A stretch of 64,000 bases of DNA from Ruegeria sp. 6PALISEP08 (GTDB lineage: Bacteria > Pseudomonadota > Alphaproteobacteria > Rhodobacterales > Rhodobacteraceae). Where the stretch lies: NCBI RefSeq assembly GCF_001238295.1, contig NZ_LGXZ01000002.1:372001-436000 (forward strand). Direction: 5' to 3'. Below the pieces are notes generated by a model. That model worked only from the letters and a program-made list of their open reading frames with translations. It was not told the origin of the DNA and did no database searches. A program made the position numbers and the translations under genes. Position 1 is the first letter of the stretch, and every line of letters starts with the position of its first letter. This document shows positions 51,990 to 60,851 of the stretch, one piece after another.

Positions 51990-52862
51990 TCAATCCTGAT
52001 TGCGGAATATCCGGGTCGACGAAAAAAACTGCTCCAGTTCCTCGATCCGCTCCTTGCTTTCCTCCCATCGCGCCTCCTGCACTTCGGCAATCAGGGTTTC
52101 GGAAATCAGTTGCAGTGCTATCGTCGAATCCCAGCTTGAAGGGGCCTCGACCAAAGCGTGGAAGGTGTAATTGGCGGCCTTTCCGATCGGTGAGCCCCAT
52201 TGATCCGTAAACAAAACAACCGTCACGCCGCGGCTCGAAGCGACTTGCGCCAGTTTTTCCAAATGCGCTTCGTACCGGCGGATGTCGAAGATCACCAGAA
52301 CAGAGGACGCGTCCATATCCAGAAGGTATTGCGGCCACACATTGGCCGAATTGCCCAGCATCGTCACATTGGGCCGGATGATCTGCATGTGATTGAACAG
52401 GTAATCCGCGTTGGATCGGGTGATACGGCCACCCACCACATAGAGATGCCGATCCGTCTCGGCCAACAGCTGGGCAACGGTGTCAAACATCCCTTTGTCC
52501 AGACGCTCCAGGGTGTGGCGCATGTTTGTCCATACGGCTTGCGCAAAGCGGGTTGTCGGGTGTTCGGCCTCGTCATCGACGACCCAGGCATCCCGTTTCG
52601 AGATCGGTTTCTTGATCTGCGCAGCCACTTCTTCGCGCAGCGCATCCTGCAAATCCGGAAACCCATCGAATCCCAGTTTGCGCGCCATGCGAATAACCGT
52701 CGGCGTCGAGACCTGAGCCGCAGCCGCCAGCTTGGTGATCGATTGCAACCCTGCCATCGGATAGTCCTGTAACAGGATTGATGCCAACTGGCGCTCTGAT
52801 CGGGTCAGTTCGTCCAGTTCATCCTGAATCCGCTGTTTGACGAGCTTCACAACGGTGGCCAT
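51990..52862 (-). CDS. RpiR/MurR family transcriptional regulator
   Basis: A 290-residue regulator. N-terminal HTH_6 domain (about 1-80; TRSERQLASILLQDYPM, STPTVIRMARKLGFDGFPDLQ) and C-terminal SIS sugar-isomerase-like domain (about 115-260; VVGGRITRSNADYLFNHMQII, DASSVLVIFDIRRYEAHLEKLAQVA). RpiR proteins respond to phosphosugars or related ligands. Divergent from the N-formylglutamate-amidohydrolase gene, with repeats TTTGTTACAG and CTGTAACAAA in the 94-base spacer, so it likely controls that cluster and itself. Confidence 0.92.
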   Translation of the reverse strand: MATVVKLVKQRIQDELDELTRSERQLASILLQDYPMAGLQSITKLAAAAQVSTPTVIRMARKLGFDGFPDLQDALREEVAAQIKKPISKRDAWVVDDEAEHPTTRFAQAVWTNMRHTLERLDKGMFDTVAQLLAETDRHLYVVGGRITRSNADYLFNHMQIIRPNVTMLGNSANVWPQYLLDMDASSVLVIFDIRRYEAHLEKLAQVASSRGVTVVLFTDQWGSPIGKAANYTFHALVEAPSSWDSTIALQLISETLIAEVQEARWEESKERIEELEQFFSSTRIFRNQD

Positions 52863-52882
52863 CGATGCCCTCTCTTCTTAAA

Positions 52883-52957
52883 TTTGTTACAGAGTATTCT
52901 CGTTTGTAATTTTGTCTACAGTAATTTTCTTGACAGGTGGGAAATTGCTGTAACAAA
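52883..52957. promoter_or_regulatory. Candidate RpiR operator in the divergent spacer
   Basis: TTTGTTACAG at 52883-52892 and its inverted copy CTGTAACAAA at 52948-52957 bracket TTTGTAAT (52903-52910) and TTTGTCTACAG (52911-52921). Three co-oriented half-sites plus one inverted. A TTGACA (52930-52935) is between them and a TAACAA is 15 bases on, a possible promoter of the catabolic cluster that would be covered by the regulator. The inverted half-site touches the first ATG of the next gene. Confidence 0.6.
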
Positions 52958-53751
52958 TGCTACCTATGCTTCACGAGACCGAGTCATCACTGCTACAACC
53001 GACAGAAGCCCCGGCCGCCCGAGTGCTTAATGCACAAGGCCGCGCGCCTGCGGTTTTGGTGTGCGAACATGCCAGCCGTTTCATCCCGGCTGCTTTGAAC
53101 GGTCTGGGTCTGGATGAGGATGCAGCACGGTCTCATGCGGCATGGGACATCGGCGCATTAGAGCTTTCGGTTGAGTTGATGGGAGCGCTGGACGCACCAT
53201 TGGTGCATTCCCGTGTCAGTCGCCTTGTCTACGACTGCAACCGTCCACCGGAACGCGAAGATGCGATGCCGCAACTTAGCGAAGTGTTCTCGGTTCCCGG
53301 CAACGCAAACCTGACTGCGGCCCAGCGTGACCAGCGGGTTCATGATGTGTACGAACCGTTCCGGCAGTTGCTGTCATCCACACTGGACGCGAGAAGCGAA
53401 CCGCCGGTTGTCGTCACCATTCACAGCTTCACTCCGGTCTACAAAGGACAGAGAAGGACGGTGGAACTGGGCATTCTGCACGACGAAGACAACCGTGCGG
53501 CCCAGATCATGCTGCAACAGGCGCAGGGGTCCGGGCTGCGCGTTGCGCTGAACGAGCCGTATTCGGCGACTGACGGCGTCACGCATACGTTGCGGGAACA
53601 TGCGATCAAACGCGGGCTTCCGAACGTCATGATCGAGGTTCGCAATGACCTGATCGACACACCAAAAGGCGTGAACCGCATGGCAGGTCTGCTGGCGCCG
53701 ATCCTGAAATCGGTCATCACCGCCCTTCCAGGCACAGGCGTAAAATCATGA
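52957..53751 (+). CDS. N-formylglutamate amidohydrolase family protein
   Basis: A 264-residue zinc amidohydrolase of the N-formylglutamate deformylase (HutG-like) family. Motifs: LVCEHASRFIPAAL near 35, SHAAWDIGALELSVEL near 61, SRLVYDCNRPPE near 85, VTIHSFTPVYKGQRR near 150, NEPYSATDGVTHTLREHAI and MIEVRNDLID near 220. Family members hydrolyse N-formylglutamate or related N-acyl acidic residues. No hut genes are near, so the substrate may be another N-acyl- or gamma-glutamyl amide. ATG at 52957 or 52966 (both without a clear ribosome binding site). First gene of the cluster under RpiR. Confidence 0.85.
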   Translation: MLPMLHETESSLLQPTEAPAARVLNAQGRAPAVLVCEHASRFIPAALNGLGLDEDAARSHAAWDIGALELSVELMGALDAPLVHSRVSRLVYDCNRPPEREDAMPQLSEVFSVPGNANLTAAQRDQRVHDVYEPFRQLLSSTLDARSEPPVVVTIHSFTPVYKGQRRTVELGILHDEDNRAAQIMLQQAQGSGLRVALNEPYSATDGVTHTLREHAIKRGLPNVMIEVRNDLIDTPKGVNRMAGLLAPILKSVITALPGTGVKS

Positions 53752-53767
53752 GAAAACGGGTGTCGAA

Positions 53768-54286
53768 ATGAAATTCATGCGGGGATATGTGGCGGTCATT
53801 GACCGCGCGAACCGCTGGATCGGGCGCGTGGTCATGTATGGCATTTTCGTCATGATGGGCATTCTGCTCTGGTCTTCGATCTCGAAAACCTTCTTTCTGC
53901 CATCGCTCTGGACACTGGAAATGGCTCAGTTCGCCATGGTGGCCTATTACATTCTGGGCGGCCCTTATTCGATCCAGATGGGGTCAAACGTCCGCATGGA
54001 CCTGCTGTACGGCGAATGGTCCGATCGCCGCAGGGCCTGGACCGACGCGATCACCGTCTTTTTCCTGATCGTCTATCTCGTTGTGATGATCTACGGCGGA
54101 TACGACTCGCTGAGTTATTCGCTGCAATATGGTGAACGCAGCCCAACCGCGTGGCGCCCGTACCTCTGGCCAATCAAGGTGATCATGGTCGTGGGGCTGT
54201 TCCTGATGTTGCTTCAGGCCATCTCGGAACTGTTCAAAGATATTTTGCGCCTCAAGGGCGATGACATCCCGCGCGAGGTGATTTGA
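53768..54286 (+). CDS. TRAP transporter small permease (DctQ)
   Basis: A 172-residue protein with four hydrophobic helices: YVAVIDRANRWIGRVVMYGIFVMMGILLW, LWTLEMAQFAMVAYYILGGPY, ITVFFLIVYLVVMIYGGYDSL, and VIMVVGLFLMLLQAISELF. Typical DctQ subunit with QMGSNVRMDLLYGEWSDRRRAW loop. It overlaps the large permease start by 4 bases. Confidence 0.94.
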   Translation: MKFMRGYVAVIDRANRWIGRVVMYGIFVMMGILLWSSISKTFFLPSLWTLEMAQFAMVAYYILGGPYSIQMGSNVRMDLLYGEWSDRRRAWTDAITVFFLIVYLVVMIYGGYDSLSYSLQYGERSPTAWRPYLWPIKVIMVVGLFLMLLQAISELFKDILRLKGDDIPREVI

Positions 54287-55611
54287 TGTCTTACGAAATG
54301 ATCGCCATCTTGATGTTCTCGACCATGATGCTGATGCTGCTGACCGGGCAGCGGGTGTTTGGGGCCATCGGCTTTGTTGCCGTCATGGCCGCCCTGTTCC
54401 TGTGGGGGGATCGCGGTGGCTATGACATCGGCTTTTCCGCCGCCATGAAGCTGATGAAATGGTACCCGCTGCTGACGCTGCCGATGTTCATTTTCATGGG
54501 GTATGTGCTGGCAGAATCCAAAATCGCCGACGATTTATACAAGATGTTCCACGTCTGGATGGGCGGTCTGAACGGCGGGCTGGCCATCGGCACCATTGGT
54601 CTGATGGTTCTAATCTCGGCCATGAACGGGTTGAGCGTTGCCGGAATGGCCATTGGCGCGACCATTGCGCTGCCTGAATTGTTGAAACGTGGGTATGACA
54701 AGAAGATGGTAACCGGGGTGATACAAGCCGGTTCATCGCTGGGTATCCTCGTGCCACCCTCCGTTGTGCTGGTTCTATATGCGATGATCGCGCGCCAGCC
54801 GGTTGGCCAGCTTTGGTTGGCTGGGTTGCTGCCGGGGCTGATGATGGCTGCAATGTTCATCCTGTATATCGTGATCCGCTGCCGGATTAACCCGGCATTG
54901 GGACCGGCGCTCTCGGCGGAAGAGCGCGACGTGCCAATGGCAGAGAAAATGCGCCTGTTGCGTGCAGGCTTGCTACCTTTGGGAATTTTCGCCGCGATGA
55001 TGGTGCCGTTTGTGAACGGTTGGACCTCATTGGTGGAAAGCTCGGCCATCGGCGCATTGACCGCTTTTGCGGCCGCAATCCTGAAAGGTCGGATGACGCG
55101 CGAAGTGTTCGAGACCTCGGTGCGCTCGACACTGGGCATCACCTGCATGTTCATGTGGATCATCCTTGCGGCGTTGGCTTTTGGCGCGGTATTCGACGGG
55201 CTGGGCGCGGTGCGCGCCATCGAGAACCTGTTCACCGAGCGTCTGGGTCTGAATCCCTGGGTGATCCTGATCTTCATGCAACTCAGTTTTATTCTAATGG
55301 GAACGTTCCTGGACGACACTGCCATGCTGGTGATCGTTGCGCCTCTGTACGTTCCACTCGTGGGCGCAATGGGGTTCGATCTGATCTGGTACGGGGTGCT
55401 CTATACGATCACGACCCAGATCGCTTATATGACACCACCGTTCGGCTATAACCTGTTCCTGATGCGGGCGATGGCACCACCTGAGATTTCGCTGCGCGAC
55501 ATCTATGGCTCGATCCTGCCTTTCGTGATGGTGATGACGCTTGCACTGGCAATCATCATGACCTTCCCGCAGATCGCGCTGTGGCTGCCAGAATATGTCT
55601 ACAACAAATGA
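54283..55611 (+). CDS. TRAP transporter large permease (DctM)
   Basis: A 442-residue membrane protein with about 12 helices. DctM family motifs: FIFMGYVLAESKIADDLYKM, VLISAMNGLSVAGMAIGATIALPEL, QAGSSLGILVPPSVVLVLYAMI near 150, FLDDTAMLVIVAPLYVPL near 345 and YMTPPFGYNLFLMRAMAP near 385. The elevator-type large subunit that carries substrate with Na+. Co-translated with DctQ. Confidence 0.95.
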   Translation: MMSYEMIAILMFSTMMLMLLTGQRVFGAIGFVAVMAALFLWGDRGGYDIGFSAAMKLMKWYPLLTLPMFIFMGYVLAESKIADDLYKMFHVWMGGLNGGLAIGTIGLMVLISAMNGLSVAGMAIGATIALPELLKRGYDKKMVTGVIQAGSSLGILVPPSVVLVLYAMIARQPVGQLWLAGLLPGLMMAAMFILYIVIRCRINPALGPALSAEERDVPMAEKMRLLRAGLLPLGIFAAMMVPFVNGWTSLVESSAIGALTAFAAAILKGRMTREVFETSVRSTLGITCMFMWIILAALAFGAVFDGLGAVRAIENLFTERLGLNPWVILIFMQLSFILMGTFLDDTAMLVIVAPLYVPLVGAMGFDLIWYGVLYTITTQIAYMTPPFGYNLFLMRAMAPPEISLRDIYGSILPFVMVMTLALAIIMTFPQIALWLPEYVYNK

Positions 55612-55678
55612 TCCCGGACCAAACCGGGGCATCGCGGGTATCCCCCGCATTGCTGAAACTGACCAACGGAGAGAGAGA

Positions 55679-56710
55679 ATGACGAACAGACGTACATTTC
55701 TGAAAGGTGCCGCGGCGGCCCCCGCTGCTGCGCTGGCGACGCCTGCATTGGCGCAATCGACGATAACGTGGCGGATGCAAACATATGCCGGTCCGGCATT
55801 GGCAGAACACGTGATCGATCCTGCCATCAAGATGTTCAATGACATCGCCGGCGACCGCATGCAGATCGAGCTGTTCTACGCAGACCAGCTTGTGCCCACA
55901 GGCGAGTTGTTCCGCGCAATGCAGCGCGGTACAATTGATGCGGTACAGTCAGACGATGACTCGATGGCCTCGCCCACCGAAGTCACGGTGTTTGGTGGGT
56001 ATTTCCCCTTCGCATCGCGTTACTCATTGGACGTGCCGGTTCTGTTCAACCAGTACGGCCTGAATGAAATCTGGGACGAACAATATTCGGCAGTCGGTGT
56101 TAAACACATCTCGGCCGGTGCATGGGACCCTTGCCACTTTGCGACCAAAGATCCGATCAATTCGCTTGCTGATCTGCAGGGTAAGCGCATCTTTACCTTC
56201 CCGACCGCAGGCAGGTTCCTGACACAGTTCGGTGTTGTACCGGTGACCCTGCCTTGGGAAGATATCGAAGTTGCGGTTCAGACAGGTGAGTTGGACGGGA
56301 TCGCCTGGTCGGGCATTACCGAAGACTACACCGTGGGCTGGGCAGATGTGACCAACTACTTCCTGACCAACAATGTGTCGGGCGCTTGGGCGGGTCACTT
56401 CTTCGCCAACATGGACCGTTGGAACGAATTGCCGGAAGATCTTAAAACACTGTTCAAGGTCTGCACCGACCAGTCACATTATTACCGCCAGTGGTGGTAT
56501 TGGGGCGGAGAAGCCTCATTGCGCGTGAACGGCGACAAGCTGAAGCTGACGACAATCCCGGATGATGAATGGGCAACCGTCGAGGACGCTGCCGTCAAAT
56601 TCTGGGACGAGATCGCGGCCGAGTCTGAGACAAAAGCGAAAGTTGTCGAAATCTTCAAGCAATACAACGCCGACATGCAAAAGGCCGGTCGGCCATATCG
56701 CTACGGTTAA
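55679..56710 (+). CDS. TRAP transporter substrate-binding protein (DctP), Tat-exported
   Basis: A 343-residue periplasmic receptor. Tat signal TNRRTFLKGAAAAPAAAL ends at about residue 26 (ALA/Q). Mature SBP has QTYAGPALAEHVIDPAIKMFND, GDRMQIELFYADQLVPTGELFRAMQRGTIDAV and the conserved KDPINSLADLQGKRIFTFPTAGRFLTQFGVVPVTLPWEDIEVAVQTGELDGI region with the substrate arginine (KRIF) and a TG(E)LDG stretch. Closely related proteins bind carboxylates or polyols. Third TRAP component; placed right before the glutamine synthetase gene. Confidence 0.94.
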   Translation: MTNRRTFLKGAAAAPAAALATPALAQSTITWRMQTYAGPALAEHVIDPAIKMFNDIAGDRMQIELFYADQLVPTGELFRAMQRGTIDAVQSDDDSMASPTEVTVFGGYFPFASRYSLDVPVLFNQYGLNEIWDEQYSAVGVKHISAGAWDPCHFATKDPINSLADLQGKRIFTFPTAGRFLTQFGVVPVTLPWEDIEVAVQTGELDGIAWSGITEDYTVGWADVTNYFLTNNVSGAWAGHFFANMDRWNELPEDLKTLFKVCTDQSHYYRQWWYWGGEASLRVNGDKLKLTTIPDDEWATVEDAAVKFWDEIAAESETKAKVVEIFKQYNADMQKAGRPYRYG

Positions 56711-56803
56711 GAAAACTGCCTACTCAACCTGCCCCCTTTCGTGGGGGCAGGTCTATCAGGACGAATGGCCGAAAATTCAATTCGGCAAAGACAAAGGTGG
56801 CAC

Positions 56804-58156
56804 ATGCTCACGTTCGAACATCTGAAAACGCAGGTATCCGAGGGATCGGTGGACACGGTTTTGGTCTGCATGGTCGATATGCAGGGCCGTTTGATGGGCA
56901 AACGCTTTCACGCAGGCCATTTCGTGGCCAGCGCGTGGGAAGAGACACATTGCTGCAACTATCTGTTGGCCACTGATCTGGAAATGGCGACGCCCGACGG
57001 TTATGCCTCCACCAGTTGGGAGCGCGGCTATGGTGACTATGTCATGAAACCCGACCTTGATACGTTGCGCCCGGTTCCATGGCTTGAGGGCACGGTCATG
57101 GTAATGTGCGATGTGCTGGATCACCATACGCATGAAGAGGTGCCACACGCACCGCGTTCGATCCTGAAAAAACAGGTCAACCGCTTGAAAGCCATGGGCT
57201 ACGACGCGATGACCGCGACGGAATTGGAGTTTTTCCTGTTCGAGAAGAGCTTTGACCAGATCCGCAAGGAAGGCTTCCGCGATCTGGAACCGATCTCGGG
57301 CTACAACGAAGACTATCACATTCTTCAAACCACCAAAGAAGAGCATGTGATGCGCCCGATCCGGAATCACCTGTGGGACGCGGGCATACCGGTTGAGAAC
57401 TCGAAGGGCGAGGCCGAAACCGGACAGGAAGAGCTGAACATCAAATACGCCGCGGCAATGGATACCGCCGAGTATCACTCGATCGCAAAAAACGCGATCA
57501 AGGAGATTGCATGGCAGCACGGCCATGCCGCGACTTTCCTGCCAAAATGGCACCATGATAAGGTGGGCAGCTCGTCCCATGTGCATCAGTCACTGTGGGC
57601 CGATGGCACGCCTGCGTTCTATGACGCGGACGACGCATTGGGCATGTCAGGGCTGATGAAAAGCTACATGGCCGGTCTGCTGAAATACGCCCCTGATTAT
57701 ACCTGCTTCATGGCGCCCTACATCAACAGCTACAAACGCTTCATGAAGGGCACCTTTGCACCGACGCGGATCATCTGGTCGGTCGACAACCGCACTGCCG
57801 GGTTCCGCCTATGTGGGGATGGCACCAAGGCGGTTCGGGTCGAGTGCCGGATTCCAGGTTCGGACATGAACCCCTATCTGGCGATGGCCGGAATGCTGGC
57901 TGCTGGGATTGCAGGGATCGAGGAAGGGCTGGAGTTGCAGCCGCCCACCACCGGCGACGTCTATCAGGGCGAGACCGGCATGATCCCCGGCAACCTGCGT
58001 GCGGCACGGGATGCGCTGCATGGCTCGACCATGTTACGGGCGGCCATGGGCGATGACGTTGTCGATCACTACGCCCGCGCCGCCGAGGTCGAGATCGAAG
58101 AGTTCGAGCGTGTGGTGACCGATTGGGAAGTTGCTCGCGGGTTTGAACGGGCTTGA
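56804..58156 (+). CDS. Glutamine synthetase family protein (gamma-glutamylamide synthetase, PuuA-like)
   Basis: A 450-residue protein with the two glutamine-synthetase domains. N-terminal VCMVDMQGRLMGKRF (PuuA-like, in place of the DGSS ammonia motif of true GlnA), catalytic TATELEFFLFE (glutamate ligands), ETGQEELNIKY, WHHDKVGSSSHVHQSLW (catalytic His/Glu), NSYKRFMKGTFAPTRIIWSVDNRTAGFRL and the C-terminal ECRIPGSDMNPYLAMAGML. It ligates glutamate to an amine rather than ammonia, forming a gamma-glutamylamide. ATG is after AAAGGTGGCAC. The next genes are ALDH and iron ADH. Confidence 0.88.
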   Translation: MLTFEHLKTQVSEGSVDTVLVCMVDMQGRLMGKRFHAGHFVASAWEETHCCNYLLATDLEMATPDGYASTSWERGYGDYVMKPDLDTLRPVPWLEGTVMVMCDVLDHHTHEEVPHAPRSILKKQVNRLKAMGYDAMTATELEFFLFEKSFDQIRKEGFRDLEPISGYNEDYHILQTTKEEHVMRPIRNHLWDAGIPVENSKGEAETGQEELNIKYAAAMDTAEYHSIAKNAIKEIAWQHGHAATFLPKWHHDKVGSSSHVHQSLWADGTPAFYDADDALGMSGLMKSYMAGLLKYAPDYTCFMAPYINSYKRFMKGTFAPTRIIWSVDNRTAGFRLCGDGTKAVRVECRIPGSDMNPYLAMAGMLAAGIAGIEEGLELQPPTTGDVYQGETGMIPGNLRAARDALHGSTMLRAAMGDDVVDHYARAAEVEIEEFERVVTDWEVARGFERA

Positions 58157-58159
58157 GGT

Positions 58160-58225
58160 CGGGCCAGGTTGGGGGCTCTGCCCCCAGACCCCCGAGATAT
58201 TTTTGGCCAGATGAAGCAGGGATCC
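58160..58225 (+). repeat. Rhodobacterales-type intergenic element with GC hairpin
   Basis: The hairpin TGGGGGC-TCT-GCCCCCA (58170-58186) is followed by CCCCCGAGATATTTTTGGCC and an AGATGAAGCAGG tail. It acts as a partial terminator or RNA 3' stabiliser, and resembles a repeat that I know from many Rhodobacteraceae genomes. A degenerate copy of the tail is at 25496-25529. Confidence 0.6.
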
Positions 58226-58250
58226 TGTTTCTTTCGGAAATGGAGTGGAT

Positions 58251-59633
58251 ATGGGGCAGATGTTGAAATGTGTCTCACCGATCGATGGATCGGTTTTTGC
58301 GGAACGAGAAGTGTTGTCTCGGGACGCGGCGTTTGAGGTTGCAGGCCGGGCGCGCGCCGCTCAGGCAGATTGGGCCGCGCGGCCCCTGCAGGAGCGGATT
58401 GATCTTGTCATGGCGGGCGTGGCTGCTGTTGGCGCGATGAATGACGAGATCGTACCCGAGCTGGCGCATATGATGGGCCGCCCGGTGCGCTATGGCGGTG
58501 AGTTTGGTGGTTTCAACGAGCGCGCCAGCCATATGGCCGAAATCGCTGAGGCTTCTCTGGTTGATATCGCGGTGGGCGAAGATGAGACGTTCAAGCGTTA
58601 CATCAAGCGCATTCCGCATGGGGTGGTGTTTGTCGTGGCACCGTGGAACTACCCCTATATGACCGCCATAAACACGGTCGCACCGGCGCTGATCGCGGGG
58701 AATACTGTGATCCTGAAACATGCCACGCAGACGCTGCTGGTGGGTCAGCGTATGGCACAGGCGTTCCATTCGGCAGGTGTGCCTGAGGACGTGTTTCAGA
58801 ACGTGTTCCTGAGCCATGACGTCACCAATGAACTGATTGCGGGCAATGCGTTTGATTTTGTGAACTTCACCGGCTCGGTCGGCGGTGGCCAGGCTATGGA
58901 ACGTGCGGCGGCTGGTACGTTTACCGGCGTAGGCACCGAGCTGGGTGGCAAAGACCCGGGTTATGTCATGGAGGACGCGGATCTGGACGCAGCCGTCGAT
59001 ACGTTGATCGACGGAGCAATGTTCAACTCGGGTCAGTGTTGCTGTGGGATCGAGCGCATTTACGTCCACGAAAGCCTATTCGATGATTTTGTCGCCAAGG
59101 CAGTTGAGATTGTAAACAGCTACAAGTTGGGCAATCCGCTGAATTCCGAGACGACGATTGGTCCGATGGCAAATGTACGTTTTGCCAAAGAAGTGCGCGC
59201 GCAGATTGCCGAAGCTGTTGAGGCCGGTGCGGTCGCACATATCGACACCTTTGCTGAAGACGATGGTGGCGCCTACCTGACGCCACAGATTCTGACCAAT
59301 GTGACCCATGACATGCGGGTGATGCGGGATGAGAGCTTTGGGCCGGTTGTGGGCATCAGGAAAGTGTCTTCGGATGAAGAAGCCATTCAACTGATGAATG
59401 ACAGCGAGTTTGGCCTGACCGCCAGCCTGTGGACCCGCGATGTGGATCGTGCGGCGCGGGTGGGCGATCAGATCGAGACCGGCACTGTATTCATGAATCG
59501 GGCGGATTATCTAGACCCTGGTCTGTGCTGGACCGGCTGCAAGAACACCGGGCGCGGCGGCGGCCTTTCGGTCATTGGCTATCACAACCTAACCCGTCCC
59601 AAATCCTATCACCTGAAGAAGGTCACGGGCTAA
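58251..59633 (+). CDS. Aldehyde dehydrogenase family protein (NAD(P)+-dependent)
   Basis: A 460-residue enzyme. Conserved PWNYPYMTAINTVAPALIAGNTVILKHA near 132, GSVGGG near 217, catalytic Glu in TELGGKDPGYVMEDADLD near 240, catalytic Cys in MFNSGQCCCGIER near 275 and SFGPVVGI near 370. It oxidises an aldehyde to an acid. ATG follows GGAGTGG with 5 bases. Lies 94 bases after the glutamine synthetase gene. A gamma-glutamyl amino aldehyde substrate (as for PuuC) is proposed from context. Confidence 0.94.
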   Translation: MGQMLKCVSPIDGSVFAEREVLSRDAAFEVAGRARAAQADWAARPLQERIDLVMAGVAAVGAMNDEIVPELAHMMGRPVRYGGEFGGFNERASHMAEIAEASLVDIAVGEDETFKRYIKRIPHGVVFVVAPWNYPYMTAINTVAPALIAGNTVILKHATQTLLVGQRMAQAFHSAGVPEDVFQNVFLSHDVTNELIAGNAFDFVNFTGSVGGGQAMERAAAGTFTGVGTELGGKDPGYVMEDADLDAAVDTLIDGAMFNSGQCCCGIERIYVHESLFDDFVAKAVEIVNSYKLGNPLNSETTIGPMANVRFAKEVRAQIAEAVEAGAVAHIDTFAEDDGGAYLTPQILTNVTHDMRVMRDESFGPVVGIRKVSSDEEAIQLMNDSEFGLTASLWTRDVDRAARVGDQIETGTVFMNRADYLDPGLCWTGCKNTGRGGGLSVIGYHNLTRPKSYHLKKVTG

Positions 59634-59640
59634 GGACGAT

Positions 59641-59678
59641 GGTCTGCTCGGGTTTGACCCCCTCCCCCCAAGCAGACC
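59641..59678 (+). other. Inverted repeat between aldehyde and alcohol dehydrogenase genes
   Basis: GGTCTGCT (59641-59648) and AGCAGACC (59671-59678) pair over 8 bp with a 22-base loop rich in C. No T-run follows. It may be a stabilising RNA hairpin; alternatively chance. Confidence 0.4.
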
Positions 59679-59701
59679 TCAAATCACAAAGGAAACCTGA
59701 C

Positions 59702-60847
59702 ATGTCACTTGTTGGAAACTGGTCCTATCCGACCGCAATCAAATTCGGCGCCGGACGCATCAAGGAACTGCCTGAAGCCTGCGCTGCCGCCGGGATGAAA
59801 AAACCCCTGCTTGTCACGGACAAGGGGCTTGCCGATCTGCCGATCACCGCCGCAACCTTGGACATCATGGAGGCCGCAGGACTGGGTCGTGGGCTATTCA
59901 GCAATGTGGATCCCAACCCGAACGAAAAGAACCTCGACGCCGGGGTTGCTGCCTACAATGCGGGCGGCCATGACGGTGTGATCGCTTTTGGCGGAGGCTC
60001 GGGGTTGGATCTGGGCAAGATGGTCGCCTTCATGGCGGGTCAGACTCGGCCCGTATGGGATTTTGAGGATATCGGCGACTGGTGGACCCGCGCAGACGCG
60101 GAAGTGATCGCGCCGATCATCGCAGTGCCGACCACCGCCGGGACGGGATCGGAAGTTGGGCGTGCCAGTGTCATCACCAACTCGGAAACCCACGCGAAGA
60201 AGATCATTTTCCACCCCAAGGTTCTTCCAACCGTAGTGATCTGCGACCCTGAACTCACTGTCGGGATGCCCAAGTTCATCACCGCAGGCACGGGTCTCGA
60301 CGCCTTTGCTCACTGCGTCGAGGCATATTCCAGCCCGCACTATCACCCGATGAGCCAGGGCATTGCGCTGGAAGGGATGCGGCTGGTGAAAGAATATCTG
60401 CCGCGCGCCTATGCCAACGGCACCGATATCGAGGCCCGCGCCCAGATGATGAGCGCAGCAGCCATGGGCGCGACGGCCTTCCAGAAAGGGCTAGGTGCCA
60501 TCCACGCGATGAGCCACCCGATCGGGGCAGTGTTCAACACTCACCACGGTACCACCAACGCGGTTTGTATGCCTGCTGTGCTGGAGTTCAACGCCCCTGC
60601 CATCGCCGACCGGTTCCAGCAGGCCGCGTCTTATCTGGGCATTGATGGTGGCTTTGACGGCTTCCGTGCCTTTGTGCAGGAGTTCAACGACAGCCTCGGC
60701 ATCCCGCGCACCCTGTCCGACTTGGGTGTGACCGAGGCCGCAATCCCCGAACTGGTCGAAGGCGCGATCATCGATCCCTCTTGCGGGGGCAACCCGATAG
60801 AGTTGACGAAAGAAAATCTGACGCAGCTGTTCAAGGCCGCGCTTTAA
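59702..60847 (+). CDS. Iron-containing alcohol dehydrogenase
   Basis: A 381-residue group III ADH. NAD-binding FGGGSGLDLGKMVAFM near 96, PTTAGTGSEVGRASVITN near 143; metal ligands Asp/His in GTGLDAFAHCVEAY near 195, GAIHAMSHPIGAVFNTHHGTTNAV near 260 (two His). Usual length. It would oxidise an alcohol to an aldehyde with NAD+. It directly follows the aldehyde dehydrogenase, so an alcohol-to-acid conversion is encoded. A strong terminator follows at 60852. Confidence 0.95.
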   Translation: MSLVGNWSYPTAIKFGAGRIKELPEACAAAGMKKPLLVTDKGLADLPITAATLDIMEAAGLGRGLFSNVDPNPNEKNLDAGVAAYNAGGHDGVIAFGGGSGLDLGKMVAFMAGQTRPVWDFEDIGDWWTRADAEVIAPIIAVPTTAGTGSEVGRASVITNSETHAKKIIFHPKVLPTVVICDPELTVGMPKFITAGTGLDAFAHCVEAYSSPHYHPMSQGIALEGMRLVKEYLPRAYANGTDIEARAQMMSAAAMGATAFQKGLGAIHAMSHPIGAVFNTHHGTTNAVCMPAVLEFNAPAIADRFQQAASYLGIDGGFDGFRAFVQEFNDSLGIPRTLSDLGVTEAAIPELVEGAIIDPSCGGNPIELTKENLTQLFKAAL

Positions 60848-60851
60848 AACC

